DNA from: Oligoflexus sp.
GTDB lineage: Bacteria; Bdellovibrionota_B; Oligoflexia; Oligoflexales; Oligoflexaceae
Assembly: GCF_035712445.1 (NCBI RefSeq)
Contig: NZ_DASTAT010000061.1
Span: forward strand, 36,864-100,863
Length of the DNA: 64,000 nt
Direction of reading: 5' to 3'
The position numbers and the translations under genes are program-made. The notes under the pieces are model-generated. The model was not told where the DNA came from, did not search any database, and saw only the letters and a program-made list of their open reading frames with translations. Shown one piece after another: positions 32,286 through 41,199 of the stretch; the first letter of the stretch is position 1; each line of letters starts with the position of its first letter.

Positions 32286-34197
32286 ATGTATTTTCTAGTT
32301 CGACTCTTCGCTCTCCTGTCTCTGTTCGGGTCACTCACTGCCGAGGCGCGGACCCTCGCCGGGGATGGCATCCTCGATTTGCGAGGCCAAAAACTCGACG
32401 GCCCCCTTGAGCTGAACGGTGACTGGGCTTTCTATTGGCAAAGCTTCGTGGAACCTCAGGATATCGAGAAGCTGGAGGCCCAGCGGACGCTCATTACGGT
32501 CCCGAGCGTTTGGACCAATGCGAAGGAAAAGTACCCGACCTTCGGCTATGCGAGCTATCATCTGCGAGTTCGACTCGATGCGCCCGCGCCTCTGGCTCTT
32601 TATTTCCCGGCTTCGATATGGTCGGCATCACGCATCATCGTCGATGGCGTGGACGTGGCGCATTATGGAACATTGGGAACGTCCGCTGACACGTCCACAG
32701 GTGGCCAGGGTCCCAAACTCTATGCCTTTACGCCAAAGACGGCTGATTTCGATGTGATCGTGCAGGCGGCGAATTTTGAAATTTTCCTGGCCGGCATGAA
32801 TAGTTCCCCCCTGCTGGGCTCGCTTGATGATCTGACCTGGATGCGCTTCAAAAAAATCAGTCTGGATGTTTTCATCATCGGCGCTCTTTTCATCATGGGC
32901 ATCTATCATCTCTGCCTTTTCTGGTTGCGGCGGTCCGATCCGTCCACTCTCTTCTTCGGTCTGCTTTGCCTGGGCGTGGGATGCTACCTGACTGTGACCC
33001 GTGATGGTCTTTTGATGACTTTGGTGCCCCATCTTGATTTTAATCTGCGGCTTCGGCTCTATAACATCACCTGGATGGGCAGCGTGCCGATGTTCACCTG
33101 GTTTGCCCACTGCAGCTTCCCGAAACATTATAAAGCCTGGGTCCCTCTTTTCATGACCGTCGTCACCCTCGTCTTCGTCGGCCTTGCGGGTTTCACGTCC
33201 CCGCGTTTTTTCGTCGATAAGACGCTTGGCTATCAGCTCCTGACCTGCTGCATGTGCGTTCACGCGGTGGCGGCGATTTCCTATGCCTGGTATAAGAAAG
33301 TGGAAGGCGCTGCGTACTTCCTTGCGGGCATCATGTTCCTGCTGGGATCTTACCCGCATGGAAAAGGATCTGAAGGAGGCGGAACGGATCGTCGGCATCT
33401 ATGAAAAAATCGCCCGGGAAAAACTGGGCCGGATCAGCGCCACGCATCGGCAGGTGGAATTTCATGTGGAACTCATCGAAGGGCTCTATTACGACATCTG
33501 CCATACGACCCGTGGCCGCGAGCTGCCGGCCGATGTTTTGAGTATGGTCGATCGACTCAAGGCGACGCTGCATGTCAAGCTCTTCAAGGACGTCGACCAG
33601 GTTTTTGCCGATCTGGTGGAGTGCCTGCCGGTGCTGGCGCGGGATCTGCATAAGGAAACGCCGCGTTTTGAATTGCATCACAGCGGGATTCTTCTGACCG
33701 AAAGAGCTGAGGATGTTTTCCGCCGGGTCTTTGTCCACCTTCTGCGCAACAGCATGGATCATGGTCTGGAAACAGCGCCCGAACGCAGCAAAAAGGGCAA
33801 GGAACCCGTGGGTCATATCCGGGTGAGCATGCAGCGGGACGGTGAACGCCTGCACCTCGTCTATGAGGATGATGGTCGCGGTCTGCATATCGCACGCATT
33901 CGTGATATCGGCCTTGCCCGTGGGCTGATCAGTGAGGATGTGAATTACACGGCGGCGGCTTTGGCGGAATTGATTTTTGATTCCGGCCTTTCGACGGCCA
34001 ATCAGGTGTCGGATATTTCGGGCCGTGGCGTGGGTATGGATGCCGTCCGGAGTTTTCTGCAGGACGCCGGAGGCGGCATTACCATTCAGCTCGGAGAGGA
34101 AAAGGAACCAGGCTTTTTCGCTCTCCGCTTTTTGATTGATCTTCCCTTCGTTCTCTTTGAAGAACGGTTGCCCAACGGCGGTCAGCGCGCCGCCTGA
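32286..34197 (+). pseudogene. 7TM-DISM CheA-like kinase broken by an internal deletion and frame change
   Basis: The gene starts normally (AAGGAAA before ATG 32286). Frame 1 encodes a signal peptide, DISM sensor and six TM helices up to YFLAGIMFLLGS, then runs into 20 unrelated residues and stops at 33404. The +1 frame is open from before 33358 to 34197 and encodes the end of the same architecture: RVFVHLLRNSMDHGLE, YEDDGRGLH and SGRGVGMDAV (CheA-type ATPase). Against the paralogue at 29305, TM7, the coiled coil, the PAS-like region and the whole Hpt domain are missing at the junction near 33345-33360, roughly 320 residues. Without the Hpt His it cannot work as a kinase. The distal part could still be expressed from ATG 33358. 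Confidence 0.8.
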
Positions 34198-34339
34198 TAG
34201 GCAGCCGGGCACCACTCAACCTGCACGACCCGGCTTGAGATAACGAGCGAACTCGTGAATAATCTCTTGCTGGTGGTCGGCTGGCTATTGCATAGTTTCA
34301 GGGTATTCAACCTTCCGTACACCTGGAGGTCGATGGATC

Positions 34340-35134
34340 ATGGCATCCCCGGATATTCTGAAATCCATTTTGCTTGAGGCTGAGTATGCCTGTTTCAATC
34401 GACGTCGGACTTTACGTGATGTCACTGAAGGGATGCCCTCGATCCATGCGGACTCCCATCTGATTCAGATCAAAGATCCCACGGCGCCCCTGGATACTTA
34501 TGTCAATCGCTTGATTGTGGCTGATCCCATCGAAGCCGAGGCGCTGCTGAAAATCAGCCGGCAGTATGATGCTCAGAATCTCGCCCACTCCATCGATGTG
34601 CTGCCGCATGCCCTGACGCCGCAATTATCCGCTGAGCTGATCCAAGGTGGTTTCCTACCGTTTCGTGAGTTGCTGTTTCTTCACAGGAAGCCTGACTCGA
34701 CTTTTCCTAGGCCAGCCGCTGGCATCTCCATCAAAAAAGTCGGGTCCGGCGAGGGACCTATCTTCCTGGACGCGGTGATGGCGTCCATGGGACGAGCGAT
34801 TGCGCCTGCCGTGCTGGCCGCTAAACGCCATTTTTATGAGAATTCTTCGTTCATCTGCTATCTCGCTTATTGCGAGGATGAGCTGGCTGGATTGGCAACT
34901 CTTTATCATAAAGGCGATCGAGCCTGGATGGCGAACGCCTTTACGTTTGAGTCCTTTCGCGGGCGAGGCGTGCAAAGTGCGCTCATCCACAGTCGCATTC
35001 AGGATGCGGCGGCTCTGGGCGTCGCGACGCTGCTCACGGATGTGGAGTTTCTCACAGCCAGCTACCGCAATCTGCAGCGGCTTGGCTTTGGCTTCCATTA
35101 TGCCGCGACCAGCTGGGAACGATTACCCAGCTGA
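34340..35134 (+). CDS. GNAT-family N-acetyltransferase
   Basis: 264 residues, with GGAGGT about 9 nt before the ATG. The GNAT domain is in the C-terminal half (~130-260): strand FICYLAYCEDELAGLATLY, WMANAFTFESFRGRGVQSALIHSRIQDA with the acetyl-CoA-binding R-G-R-G-x-Q segment, and the closing RNLQRLGFGFHYAATSW, which is typical of motif B. The first 120 residues form a second, degenerate GNAT-like lobe or a cap. The substrate is unknown and no neighbouring gene indicates it. It is transcribed apart from the broken kinase (142 nt gap). Confidence 0.85.
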   Translation: MASPDILKSILLEAEYACFNRRRTLRDVTEGMPSIHADSHLIQIKDPTAPLDTYVNRLIVADPIEAEALLKISRQYDAQNLAHSIDVLPHALTPQLSAELIQGGFLPFRELLFLHRKPDSTFPRPAAGISIKKVGSGEGPIFLDAVMASMGRAIAPAVLAAKRHFYENSSFICYLAYCEDELAGLATLYHKGDRAWMANAFTFESFRGRGVQSALIHSRIQDAAALGVATLLTDVEFLTASYRNLQRLGFGFHYAATSWERLPS

Positions 35135-35197
35135 CGGCTCGCGGTTTGGGATGCTTGTCGAACCTGGTTTACATCGTCCAGGACTTCAGGGTCGAAT

Positions 35198-36592
35198 TTA
35201 TTCGGACTCGCCCTGAAACAAGGCGATCAACTTTTCAAGCCTGGCCTCGTGATCAGCGATGATATACACGGGCCTGCCGTCGATCGTCACAGCTGATGTT
35301 GTTGCACCGAATCGTGAGGGGCGACTGCAAAAGCCGCTCTTTTCGAGTTTGACCAGCATCTGAAAGCGGTCCGCATCATCACTGGCCTGGAATGCATCCT
35401 TCTTATCGAGAGTCACAAAGCTTCGATTGGCTGCGCATCTGGACTGCGGCTTGCCCAAGCCTGCTTTAAAACCTTCCATGAGCCTCGTCAGGCGCTCGTC
35501 ATCATCGTTGAAACTGAAGACATCGCGGCCACCCAGGGTCAGGGAGGAACGGTTGGCGGACAATTCCGAAGCCCCCATGCAAAAACCACTGGCGAAGAGG
35601 ACGCTCAAAGTCTGGGCGCGCTTGCGATCGTCGCTTTCATAGAAAACGTCCCGACCATCTAGAGTAATATAAGACCGATTGGCGTTACAGCGTGTACCGG
35701 CCGGAAAGAGTCCGGCTTGGAAAAGAGAAAGCATCCAGTTGAGTCTGGCGCCATCATCACTTTCATAAAAAACATCACGGCCATCAATGGTAATATAGGA
35801 GCGGTTCGCGCTGATCGGGCTGGCGCTGGTGCAATAACCACTAACCGCAAGTCGTTCCAGTATCGCCGACCGTTTATGATCATCGCTTTCATAAAAAACA
35901 TCACGACCGCTGATGCTGATGTAAGAGCGGTTTGCGCCACACTTTGAACCCTCTGGCAGGATATTCTTCTTCGACAGGGTGAGCATCCACTGAAGCCGTT
36001 TGGCATCATCAGATTCATAGAAGACATCACGGCCGTCGATGGTGATGTACGATCGGTTTGCACCCACCCTGGTGGGCACCGAACAGAAGCCGCTCTCTTC
36101 CAAGCTCATAAAGGCATTCCATCGCTTGCTATCGTCGGATTCATAAAAGACATCACGACCATCGAGAGTCAGATAGGATGAAGTCACGCCGCATTTTTTC
36201 GAGGAAGGCAGATTCTTCTGAAACATTTCGAGCAGCCGATTCAAGCGCTCTTTATTGTCTGCAATGTAAAAGGCGTTCTTGCCGTCGATCGTTATATAGA
36301 AAGCATCAGCACTCACCCTGGTGGGTCGTGAGCAGAAACCTGAGGACTGCAGGGTCGCCATATGCTGATCACGGAGGGTCTTCTCGTTCATGCCATAAAC
36401 AAAGGCCTCCTTGTCGTTGAGCTTGATGGTGAAATGGGTTTTGTCTTCCTTCACGCAGTTCCCATCCCTGCAAATAGGCAGATTCTGCATGTCTTCAAAT
36501 GCCTTATCCCGATCAGCTTGACTTGAAAAAAAGCGGGTCGCATTGTCATCCAGCGTGCGGATGAAATAGAGATTTCGCTCCGAAGCCTCGCA
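35198..36592 (-). repeat. Protein-coding tandem repeat array, 11 units of about 126 bp
   Basis: Coding repeats of residues 316-779 of the lipoprotein. Central units are 126 bp each and the alternating A/B types give a 252-bp super-repeat. The first two units (45 and 47 codons) and the last (37 codons) diverge most, while the middle five share the core at 80% or more by eye. Such arrays are prone to length change by recombination. Confidence 0.88.
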
Positions 36593-37537
36593 CTTTTCCG
36601 GACGGTCAAGGGTGGTGACCTGGGCTTGGATTGTTTTGCTTATATCCTGGCCGGCCGGTCCTTGGCACGATAGCGTCACATCACTGGTTGTGTTGATACG
36701 AAAGGACTCATTCGTTCCGCTCGCATCCAGACCGCGTAAATACTCGACGTTCCCAGATTCGTTCTTGAGCGCAAGCCCGCAGGTGTTGAGGCCCTCGGTC
36801 TTCCAGCTTATTGTGATGGGCTGTGGCCCATCGTCCCGGAAGATAAAGAGCGGATTGGGAGTGATCGCCAGATCGAGGATTTTAGGTTCCGGGCCAGGGG
36901 AGCGACCAACCTTGATACCGATCGTCTTTTGCACAGAGCCAGTGCTGTCTTTGCAAGTCAGAACCAGCTGCGTGCTTTCCCATACCTGGAAAGGAAGATC
37001 ACGTCCTTGAACGTCAACCTTCATCGCCGAGTATGGCGTGAGGCGCTCCAGGGTGCAACTCGAAGCAAGCTGCGACTGCCATTTCAATTGAACTGTACCC
37101 TCATTTTCTGAAGGAGCCAGGACCACGTTATTGGGTTTTGCTTCAAAAGCCAGAATCGCGAGTTTGTTGCTGGGATCGCGCGTGAGCTTGATACTTTTCT
37201 CGGCTCGGACCTCATTGCCCTGCGCGTCGTTGCAGGTCAGAACGACAAATGTCGACACAGAGACGGAAATTCCCGCAATTTCATCGTTGGGCAGACGATC
37301 CGGATAGGACTGTCCATCTCCTAGAGTCAGCTGGCACTTATAGGTATTGCGGCTTCGCCATGTGACAGTGAGGAGCCCGGCTTTCTCATCGGGAGCCAGG
37401 TTCAGGAGTTCTGCTGAAAGCGTGAATTCATCTATAGCAGATTCCTGCAAAGGGTCCGACGCCCTATTGGACTTCGAATCTCCGCAGGCTTGGGAGACGA
37501 TGGTTAGGGCAAGGAAAAATAACAAAGAGCGGCTCAC
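35198..37537 (-). CDS. Lipoprotein with three Ig-like domains and eleven alternating ~42-residue repeats
   Basis: 779 residues from GTG 37537 (AAGGAG upstream). The signal peptide ends VSQAC (Cys18). Residues ~35-310 hold three Ig-like domains, each with a Trp and two Cys (TWRSRNTYKC..., KWQSQLASSC..., SWKTEGLNTC...). From residue 316 to the end are eleven repeats; the consensus core is ANRSYITIDGRDVFYESDD. Seven central repeats are exactly 42 long. They alternate: type A begins with Cys and ends SGFC, type B has no Cys, so the true unit is an 84-residue pair with one potential disulfide. Repeat DNA is also strongly conserved, implying recent amplification. No known family recognised. It is probably surface-exposed, for adhesion or ligand binding (inference). 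Confidence 0.85.
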   Translation of the reverse strand: MSRSLLFFLALTIVSQACGDSKSNRASDPLQESAIDEFTLSAELLNLAPDEKAGLLTVTWRSRNTYKCQLTLGDGQSYPDRLPNDEIAGISVSVSTFVVLTCNDAQGNEVRAEKSIKLTRDPSNKLAILAFEAKPNNVVLAPSENEGTVQLKWQSQLASSCTLERLTPYSAMKVDVQGRDLPFQVWESTQLVLTCKDSTGSVQKTIGIKVGRSPGPEPKILDLAITPNPLFIFRDDGPQPITISWKTEGLNTCGLALKNESGNVEYLRGLDASGTNESFRINTTSDVTLSCQGPAGQDISKTIQAQVTTLDRPEKCEASERNLYFIRTLDDNATRFFSSQADRDKAFEDMQNLPICRDGNCVKEDKTHFTIKLNDKEAFVYGMNEKTLRDQHMATLQSSGFCSRPTRVSADAFYITIDGKNAFYIADNKERLNRLLEMFQKNLPSSKKCGVTSSYLTLDGRDVFYESDDSKRWNAFMSLEESGFCSVPTRVGANRSYITIDGRDVFYESDDAKRLQWMLTLSKKNILPEGSKCGANRSYISISGRDVFYESDDHKRSAILERLAVSGYCTSASPISANRSYITIDGRDVFYESDDGARLNWMLSLFQAGLFPAGTRCNANRSYITLDGRDVFYESDDRKRAQTLSVLFASGFCMGASELSANRSSLTLGGRDVFSFNDDDERLTRLMEGFKAGLGKPQSRCAANRSFVTLDKKDAFQASDDADRFQMLVKLEKSGFCSRPSRFGATTSAVTIDGRPVYIIADHEARLEKLIALFQGESE

Positions 37538-37559
37538 GGAAAGCTCCTTCCTGTGTTTT

Positions 37560-37582
37560 GGCCACGGGCTGGTCCCGTGGCC
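37560..37582. promoter_or_regulatory. Perfect 9-bp hairpin in the leader of the repeat lipoprotein
   Basis: GGCCACGGG (37560-37568), loop CTGGT, CCCGTGGCC (37574-37582). It ends 23 nt before the GTG start and just before the AAGGAG ribosome site, with no T-tract on either strand, so a role in translation or mRNA stability is likelier than termination. Confidence 0.6.
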
Positions 37583-37776
37583 GCTGTACCGCGAAAGACG
37601 CCAAAAAAGACAGGATATTGCAGAAATATTAGAGAATGTTTTGAGGGAGACTGGGGAGGTTTAAGAGACTATTTTTATTAAGTTTTCGGGTGAATACTGA
37701 GGGGTTGGTTCAATGCCCTCCCTCTTCGACTTCAACCGGGGCCCCTTCGTTCTCTTCAAAGAAAGGGCCGTGGCAG

Positions 37777-38508
37777 TCAGCGCGCGACCTGATAGCAGCC
37801 GACTTCGCGGCGCAGGGCTTCGAATCGCGTGCGCAATTCACCGACGGGATTGCGCGAGCCTTTTACATCGAGGCGCACAAAAACTTCACCATTGGGATTT
37901 TCCACCTGGATAAAGGCGGCGTCCGAAGGGGATGCAGGGCGGCAGCGGCTGTCTCCTTCCCCATTGCGGGCTCCGGCTTCCAAAGCCGCCATCAGGCGTC
38001 CTGCAAGGTCGCAGGCTTCGCTCGTGAAGCCGTCACGAGCCTGGGTCAGGACACGGCTGCTGGTCAGGATGTTGCCCTGAATCGAATAAAGAAAGCCACC
38101 CACTTCACCCTGAACATCGTTTGCATAGAAGCCATTTTTCGCGCCGGTGAAACCCGCGACGCTTCCATCCAGGGATACGACCGCATACTGCCGTGTTGGG
38201 GCTATTGGATCAAAATCTGCCGACTGAAGGGCTTCGATGATGACATCCGCTGCGTAACCCTTCGCAAGAAGACGCGCTGCATACTGCCGACCGGAGATAT
38301 TGGTGTTGGCCTGAGCATGAACCGCACCGACACCGGGAACGCCTTGATAAACACGGCTGACCGAAGCTCCGGCGATGCAGCTTGTGGCCGCTCCACCGAC
38401 CTGGCCTGTCTGCCTGTCGACGGCTACGATGGAATATGTAGCCCATACGGGGGCTGTAAAGACAAGACTGGCAAGGCCTACGAGAGAACGCAGAATGTGA
38501 GTGCGCAT
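37777..38508 (-). CDS. DUF1028-family exported protein
   Basis: 243 residues, AAGGAGCC before the ATG. The signal peptide ends PVWA-T and is followed immediately by TYSIVAVDRQTGQVGGAATSC, the start of the DUF1028 fold, which is related to Ntn-hydrolases (proteasome-like). The conserved IQGNILTS and GMxL-like segments are present. In Ntn-hydrolases the new N-terminal Thr, Ser or Cys is the nucleophile. Signal peptidase cleavage after WA would expose Thr24, an attractive but unproven arrangement. The biochemical role of DUF1028 is not firmly known. No operon partners: 117 nt separate it from the CDF gene behind it. Confidence 0.85.
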   Translation of the reverse strand: MRTHILRSLVGLASLVFTAPVWATYSIVAVDRQTGQVGGAATSCIAGASVSRVYQGVPGVGAVHAQANTNISGRQYAARLLAKGYAADVIIEALQSADFDPIAPTRQYAVVSLDGSVAGFTGAKNGFYANDVQGEVGGFLYSIQGNILTSSRVLTQARDGFTSEACDLAGRLMAALEAGARNGEGDSRCRPASPSDAAFIQVENPNGEVFVRLDVKGSRNPVGELRTRFEALRREVGCYQVAR

Positions 38509-38625
38509 GGTGGCTCCTTTTCCTTTTGGGTTCTGCTAACAGAGCCGGAAGGCTTCGTCAAATCAAAATCCGCAAGGCGGGAGTTGGATACCAGGCGACT
38601 GTAAAGGGCTGACAGCAAAGGATCT

Positions 38626-39597
38626 TCACCTGTGATGGTGATCATGGTCGTGATCGTGGTCACAGCTTTCTGTTTCCACTTCCAGATTGATGAAATGATA
38701 ACCCTTCTGGCGAATTTTTTCACGGGCCTGTTCTTTGATTTGCGTCGCGTGTTCCCAGGATGAAATGCGCAGACAAGCGGTGAAAACATGCTGACGCCCA
38801 TCAAGGCTCCACGCATGAACATCACGCAGGGCTTTGACGCCGATGATATGCTCCAGATCATGGCGCAGAGCCGCCAGATCCTTTTCAGAAGGCACATGCT
38901 GCATGATGATGCGCAAAGGTTCCTTGAGATGGCGCAGAACATTCACCAGGACAAAAATCGAAATCCCGATGGCCAGCACCGGATCAATCCATGCGACCTG
39001 GAAAACGCGGATGCAAAGAGCGCCGATCAGAACGGCGATCCAACCCAGAAGGTCTTCGATCAGATGCCAGGACAGAATTTTTTCATTATGCGAATGACCG
39101 TGCGAAAGCCCAAAGGCGGCCAGGCCATTCACGAGGATGCCAAGGATCGCAAGACCGATCATGCCGTTGATGTTGGGCAGCTCGCGCGCTTCGAAAAGAT
39201 GCGTGATGGCTTCCACACAGATGACAAACGATCCCGCGATGATGATGGTGCCTGAAACCAGGGAGGATAGGATCGAATAGCGCTGATAGCCATAGCTCAA
39301 CTGGGCAGTCGCCCCCTGCCTCGATTTTTTCTGCAGCACCAGGGCCAGAGCCAGACTCATGCTGTCACCGAAATCGTGGATGGCATCGGCGATGATCGCA
39401 AAGCTGCCGATCAGGATGCCGCCGATCAATTCGATCAGGGCGAAGGCCATATTCAGATAAAAGGCCAGCTTGATCCGCTTCACAGCCGCAGCCGAAGCAG
39501 GGGAGTCATCCGCTATTGCAAGGGAGTGTTGATGGCCGGAATGGGAAGCGTGATCATGGTCGTGATCATGATGGTGATGATGGCCTTTGGTGCCCAT
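38626..39597 (-). CDS. Cation diffusion facilitator (CzcD/ZitB-like Zn exporter)
   Basis: 323 residues from ATG 39597 (GGCGGAGA upstream). His/Asp-rich tails at both ends (HHHHHDHDHDHAS... and DHDHDHDHHHR) flank six TM helices. The transport site shows the CDF pair HDFGDS (TM2) and HLIEDLLGW (TM5, HxxxD). The C-terminal ferredoxin-like cytoplasmic domain spans ~220-310 (IIGVKALRDVHAWSLDGRQHVFTACL). CDFs export Zn2+, sometimes Co2+ or Cd2+, by proton antiport as dimers. The start lies within the end of the ZIP-like gene (32-nt overlap), so the two are translationally coupled. Confidence 0.93.
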   Translation of the reverse strand: MGTKGHHHHHDHDHDHASHSGHQHSLAIADDSPASAAAVKRIKLAFYLNMAFALIELIGGILIGSFAIIADAIHDFGDSMSLALALVLQKKSRQGATAQLSYGYQRYSILSSLVSGTIIIAGSFVICVEAITHLFEARELPNINGMIGLAILGILVNGLAAFGLSHGHSHNEKILSWHLIEDLLGWIAVLIGALCIRVFQVAWIDPVLAIGISIFVLVNVLRHLKEPLRIIMQHVPSEKDLAALRHDLEHIIGVKALRDVHAWSLDGRQHVFTACLRISSWEHATQIKEQAREKIRQKGYHFINLEVETESCDHDHDHDHHHR

Positions 39598-40285
39598 GAG
39601 TCTCCGCCTTGTCGCCCGTGAGCGGTCTGATTCCTGGGAAGGTCGTCGCATGCTGACGACTGCCCGGAAGCAAGCGCTCTTTCAGGTAATCATACACCAA
39701 ATGCAGAAGGGCGCCTCCAATAAATGCCTCAAAAAGACCGAAGTAGGAGGGGATCGCAGCAAAGAGGGCATGACTCAGGAAAAAGCCGAGGACCGTGCCC
39801 AGGGCCACGTTGATCAGCACAGCCATCGCCATGCGACGGCCATAGCGTTCGTCGAAATACTTCCAAAGAAATACTTCGAAGAGCATGCGATGAAGGAGCA
39901 CGCTCATGCTCAGCTCCTTGGCATGATGATGCGCCTCGCCGATGGCCGGCAGCTCGGAACTGACCAGCGCCGCCCCATCAATCATGGCGTGGCTAAAGAG
40001 AAAGACCTGAACCAGAGCCAGGAAGAACCAGGATTTTTTTTCCGGATGCGAAAAGAAATAATCGTCCCCGACACCCAGCATGATCACACCGGCCAATGCA
40101 GCAACGATGGCACCCCAACCGTAGACGGCCAGGCTTTCCACTATAATATGAGTGATGATGGTGTAGGTGATCCCGACGACCAGAATGAAGGCCAGAATCT
40201 GTGAGGCTTTACGATAGCGCTGCACGGCCTGCACGATCATGGGAGTGCAGGCGAGGAGCAGCAGGCTTGCGAGTAGGTAGTTCAT
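39566..40285 (-). CDS. ZIP-like polytopic membrane protein
   Basis: 239 residues from ATG 40285 (GAAAGG upstream). Seven to eight hydrophobic segments. LFSHAMIDGAAL recalls the ZIP TM4 motif H-x-x-x-D-G, and LHRMLFEVFLW stands where ZIP TM5 has HE. FEAFIGGALLHLVYD resembles the ZIP TM7 stretch. A loop GEAHHHAKE and a His-containing tail fit metal handling. ZIP proteins bring Zn or Fe into the cytosol, and the coupling to a CDF exporter in one operon would join influx and efflux. Key residues are only partly conserved, so a non-transporting relative is possible. The longer start at 40315 lacks a ribosome site. Confidence 0.6.
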   Translation of the reverse strand: MNYLLASLLLLACTPMIVQAVQRYRKASQILAFILVVGITYTIITHIIVESLAVYGWGAIVAALAGVIMLGVGDDYFFSHPEKKSWFFLALVQVFLFSHAMIDGAALVSSELPAIGEAHHHAKELSMSVLLHRMLFEVFLWKYFDERYGRRMAMAVLINVALGTVLGFFLSHALFAAIPSYFGLFEAFIGGALLHLVYDYLKERLLPGSRQHATTFPGIRPLTGDKAETHGHQRPSSPS

Positions 40286-40478
40286 AAAGCCTTTCGAATA
40301 CTTGGGATCGCTCAAGCGGACCGGGCCGCATGCGCTGACCTCATGTCTATCGGCATAAATACTAAAATTTACAATAAGAGGGCAGTCAAATCTCGGGCCC
40401 CGGGAGGGCAGGAATTAAAATATCCTGAGATTTTAGTCAAGTGGAAAGCCATTAAGGCGGGTAATCGCAAAGTCTCGG

Positions 40479-40513
40479 CCGCTTCTATTCGCAAGAACTT
40501 GCAACAGAAGCGG
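40479..40513. terminator. Stem-loop downstream of pdxH
   Basis: CCGCTTCT (40479-40486) pairs with AGAAGCGG (40506-40513), and inside it GCAAG (40491-40495) pairs with CTTGC (40498-40502). It lies 26 nt beyond the pdxH stop on the minus strand. No T-tract follows, so intrinsic termination is doubtful; an RNA 3'-end stabiliser is equally possible. Confidence 0.4.
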
Positions 40514-40538
40514 TGACTAAGTGCCTGAAAATCTTACC

Positions 40539-41132
40539 TTAGGGGTAAAGAATCTGGGTGATCCAGGCGTCCTTCGGGCTTTTCCGGGTATAGACGAGGC
40601 GATCGTGCAGACGGAAGGGTCGGTCCGACCAGAATTCCACGCGGATCGGCAGAATGCGAAATCCTGACCAATGCGGTGGCCGCGGGATGGTCTTGCCCTC
40701 GTACTGCTCAGTGACCTGTCTGAGACGCGCTTCGAATTCGGCGCGCTCTTTCATCGGCTGCGATTGCAACGAGGCCCAGGCACCCAGCTGACTTTCACGC
40801 GGACGGCTGGCAAAATAAGCATCCGCTTCGGCATCCGACACACGCTCGACGCTCCCCGCAACGCGCACCTGACGCTTCAGCGTATCCCAATGAAAACAGA
40901 CCGAGGCCTGTGGATTCTCTTGAAGATCACGAGCCTTGGCACTCGTCATGTTGGTATAAAAAACCAAACCTTCGTGATCAAACTGTTTCATAAGCACCAT
41001 GCGCACCGACGGCATGAGATCCCGCGAAGCCGTGGCCAGAGCCATCGCTGTGGGATCAATCAGAGTTGAGGCTTTTGCCTCAGCAAACCAGGCAGCAAAA
41101 CGTTCGACAGGGTCCTGATTGTTGACAGCCAT
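40539..41132 (-). CDS. pdxH: Pyridoxamine/pyridoxine 5'-phosphate oxidase
   Basis: 197 residues, FMN-dependent split-barrel flavoenzyme that makes pyridoxal 5'-phosphate in the salvage and last biosynthetic step. Visible motifs: MALATASRDLMPSVRMVLMK (FMN phosphate region), GLVFYTNMTSAKARDL, VRVAGSVERVSDAEADAYF with SRPRESQLGAWAS, and the C-terminal FWSDRPFRLHDRLVY. The usual terminal R-L-x-P is ILYP here, a small deviation. Residues 1-20 are shorter than in E. coli PdxH (218 aa). The gene is alone between the divergent TTG-started chimera and the metal-transport pair. Confidence 0.93.
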   Translation of the reverse strand: MAVNNQDPVERFAAWFAEAKASTLIDPTAMALATASRDLMPSVRMVLMKQFDHEGLVFYTNMTSAKARDLQENPQASVCFHWDTLKRQVRVAGSVERVSDAEADAYFASRPRESQLGAWASLQSQPMKERAEFEARLRQVTEQYEGKTIPRPPHWSGFRILPIRVEFWSDRPFRLHDRLVYTRKSPKDAWITQILYP

Positions 41133-41199
41133 AGTCAGACATCTCCAGTTGAAAGGGTACGTGACGCGACTGGAGTATATAACAGGCCTCGTACGAGGG

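Noticed and set aside
37690-38604. 304-codon plus-strand frame
   Set aside because: Antisense to DUF1028, which has a signal peptide and a strong ribosome site.
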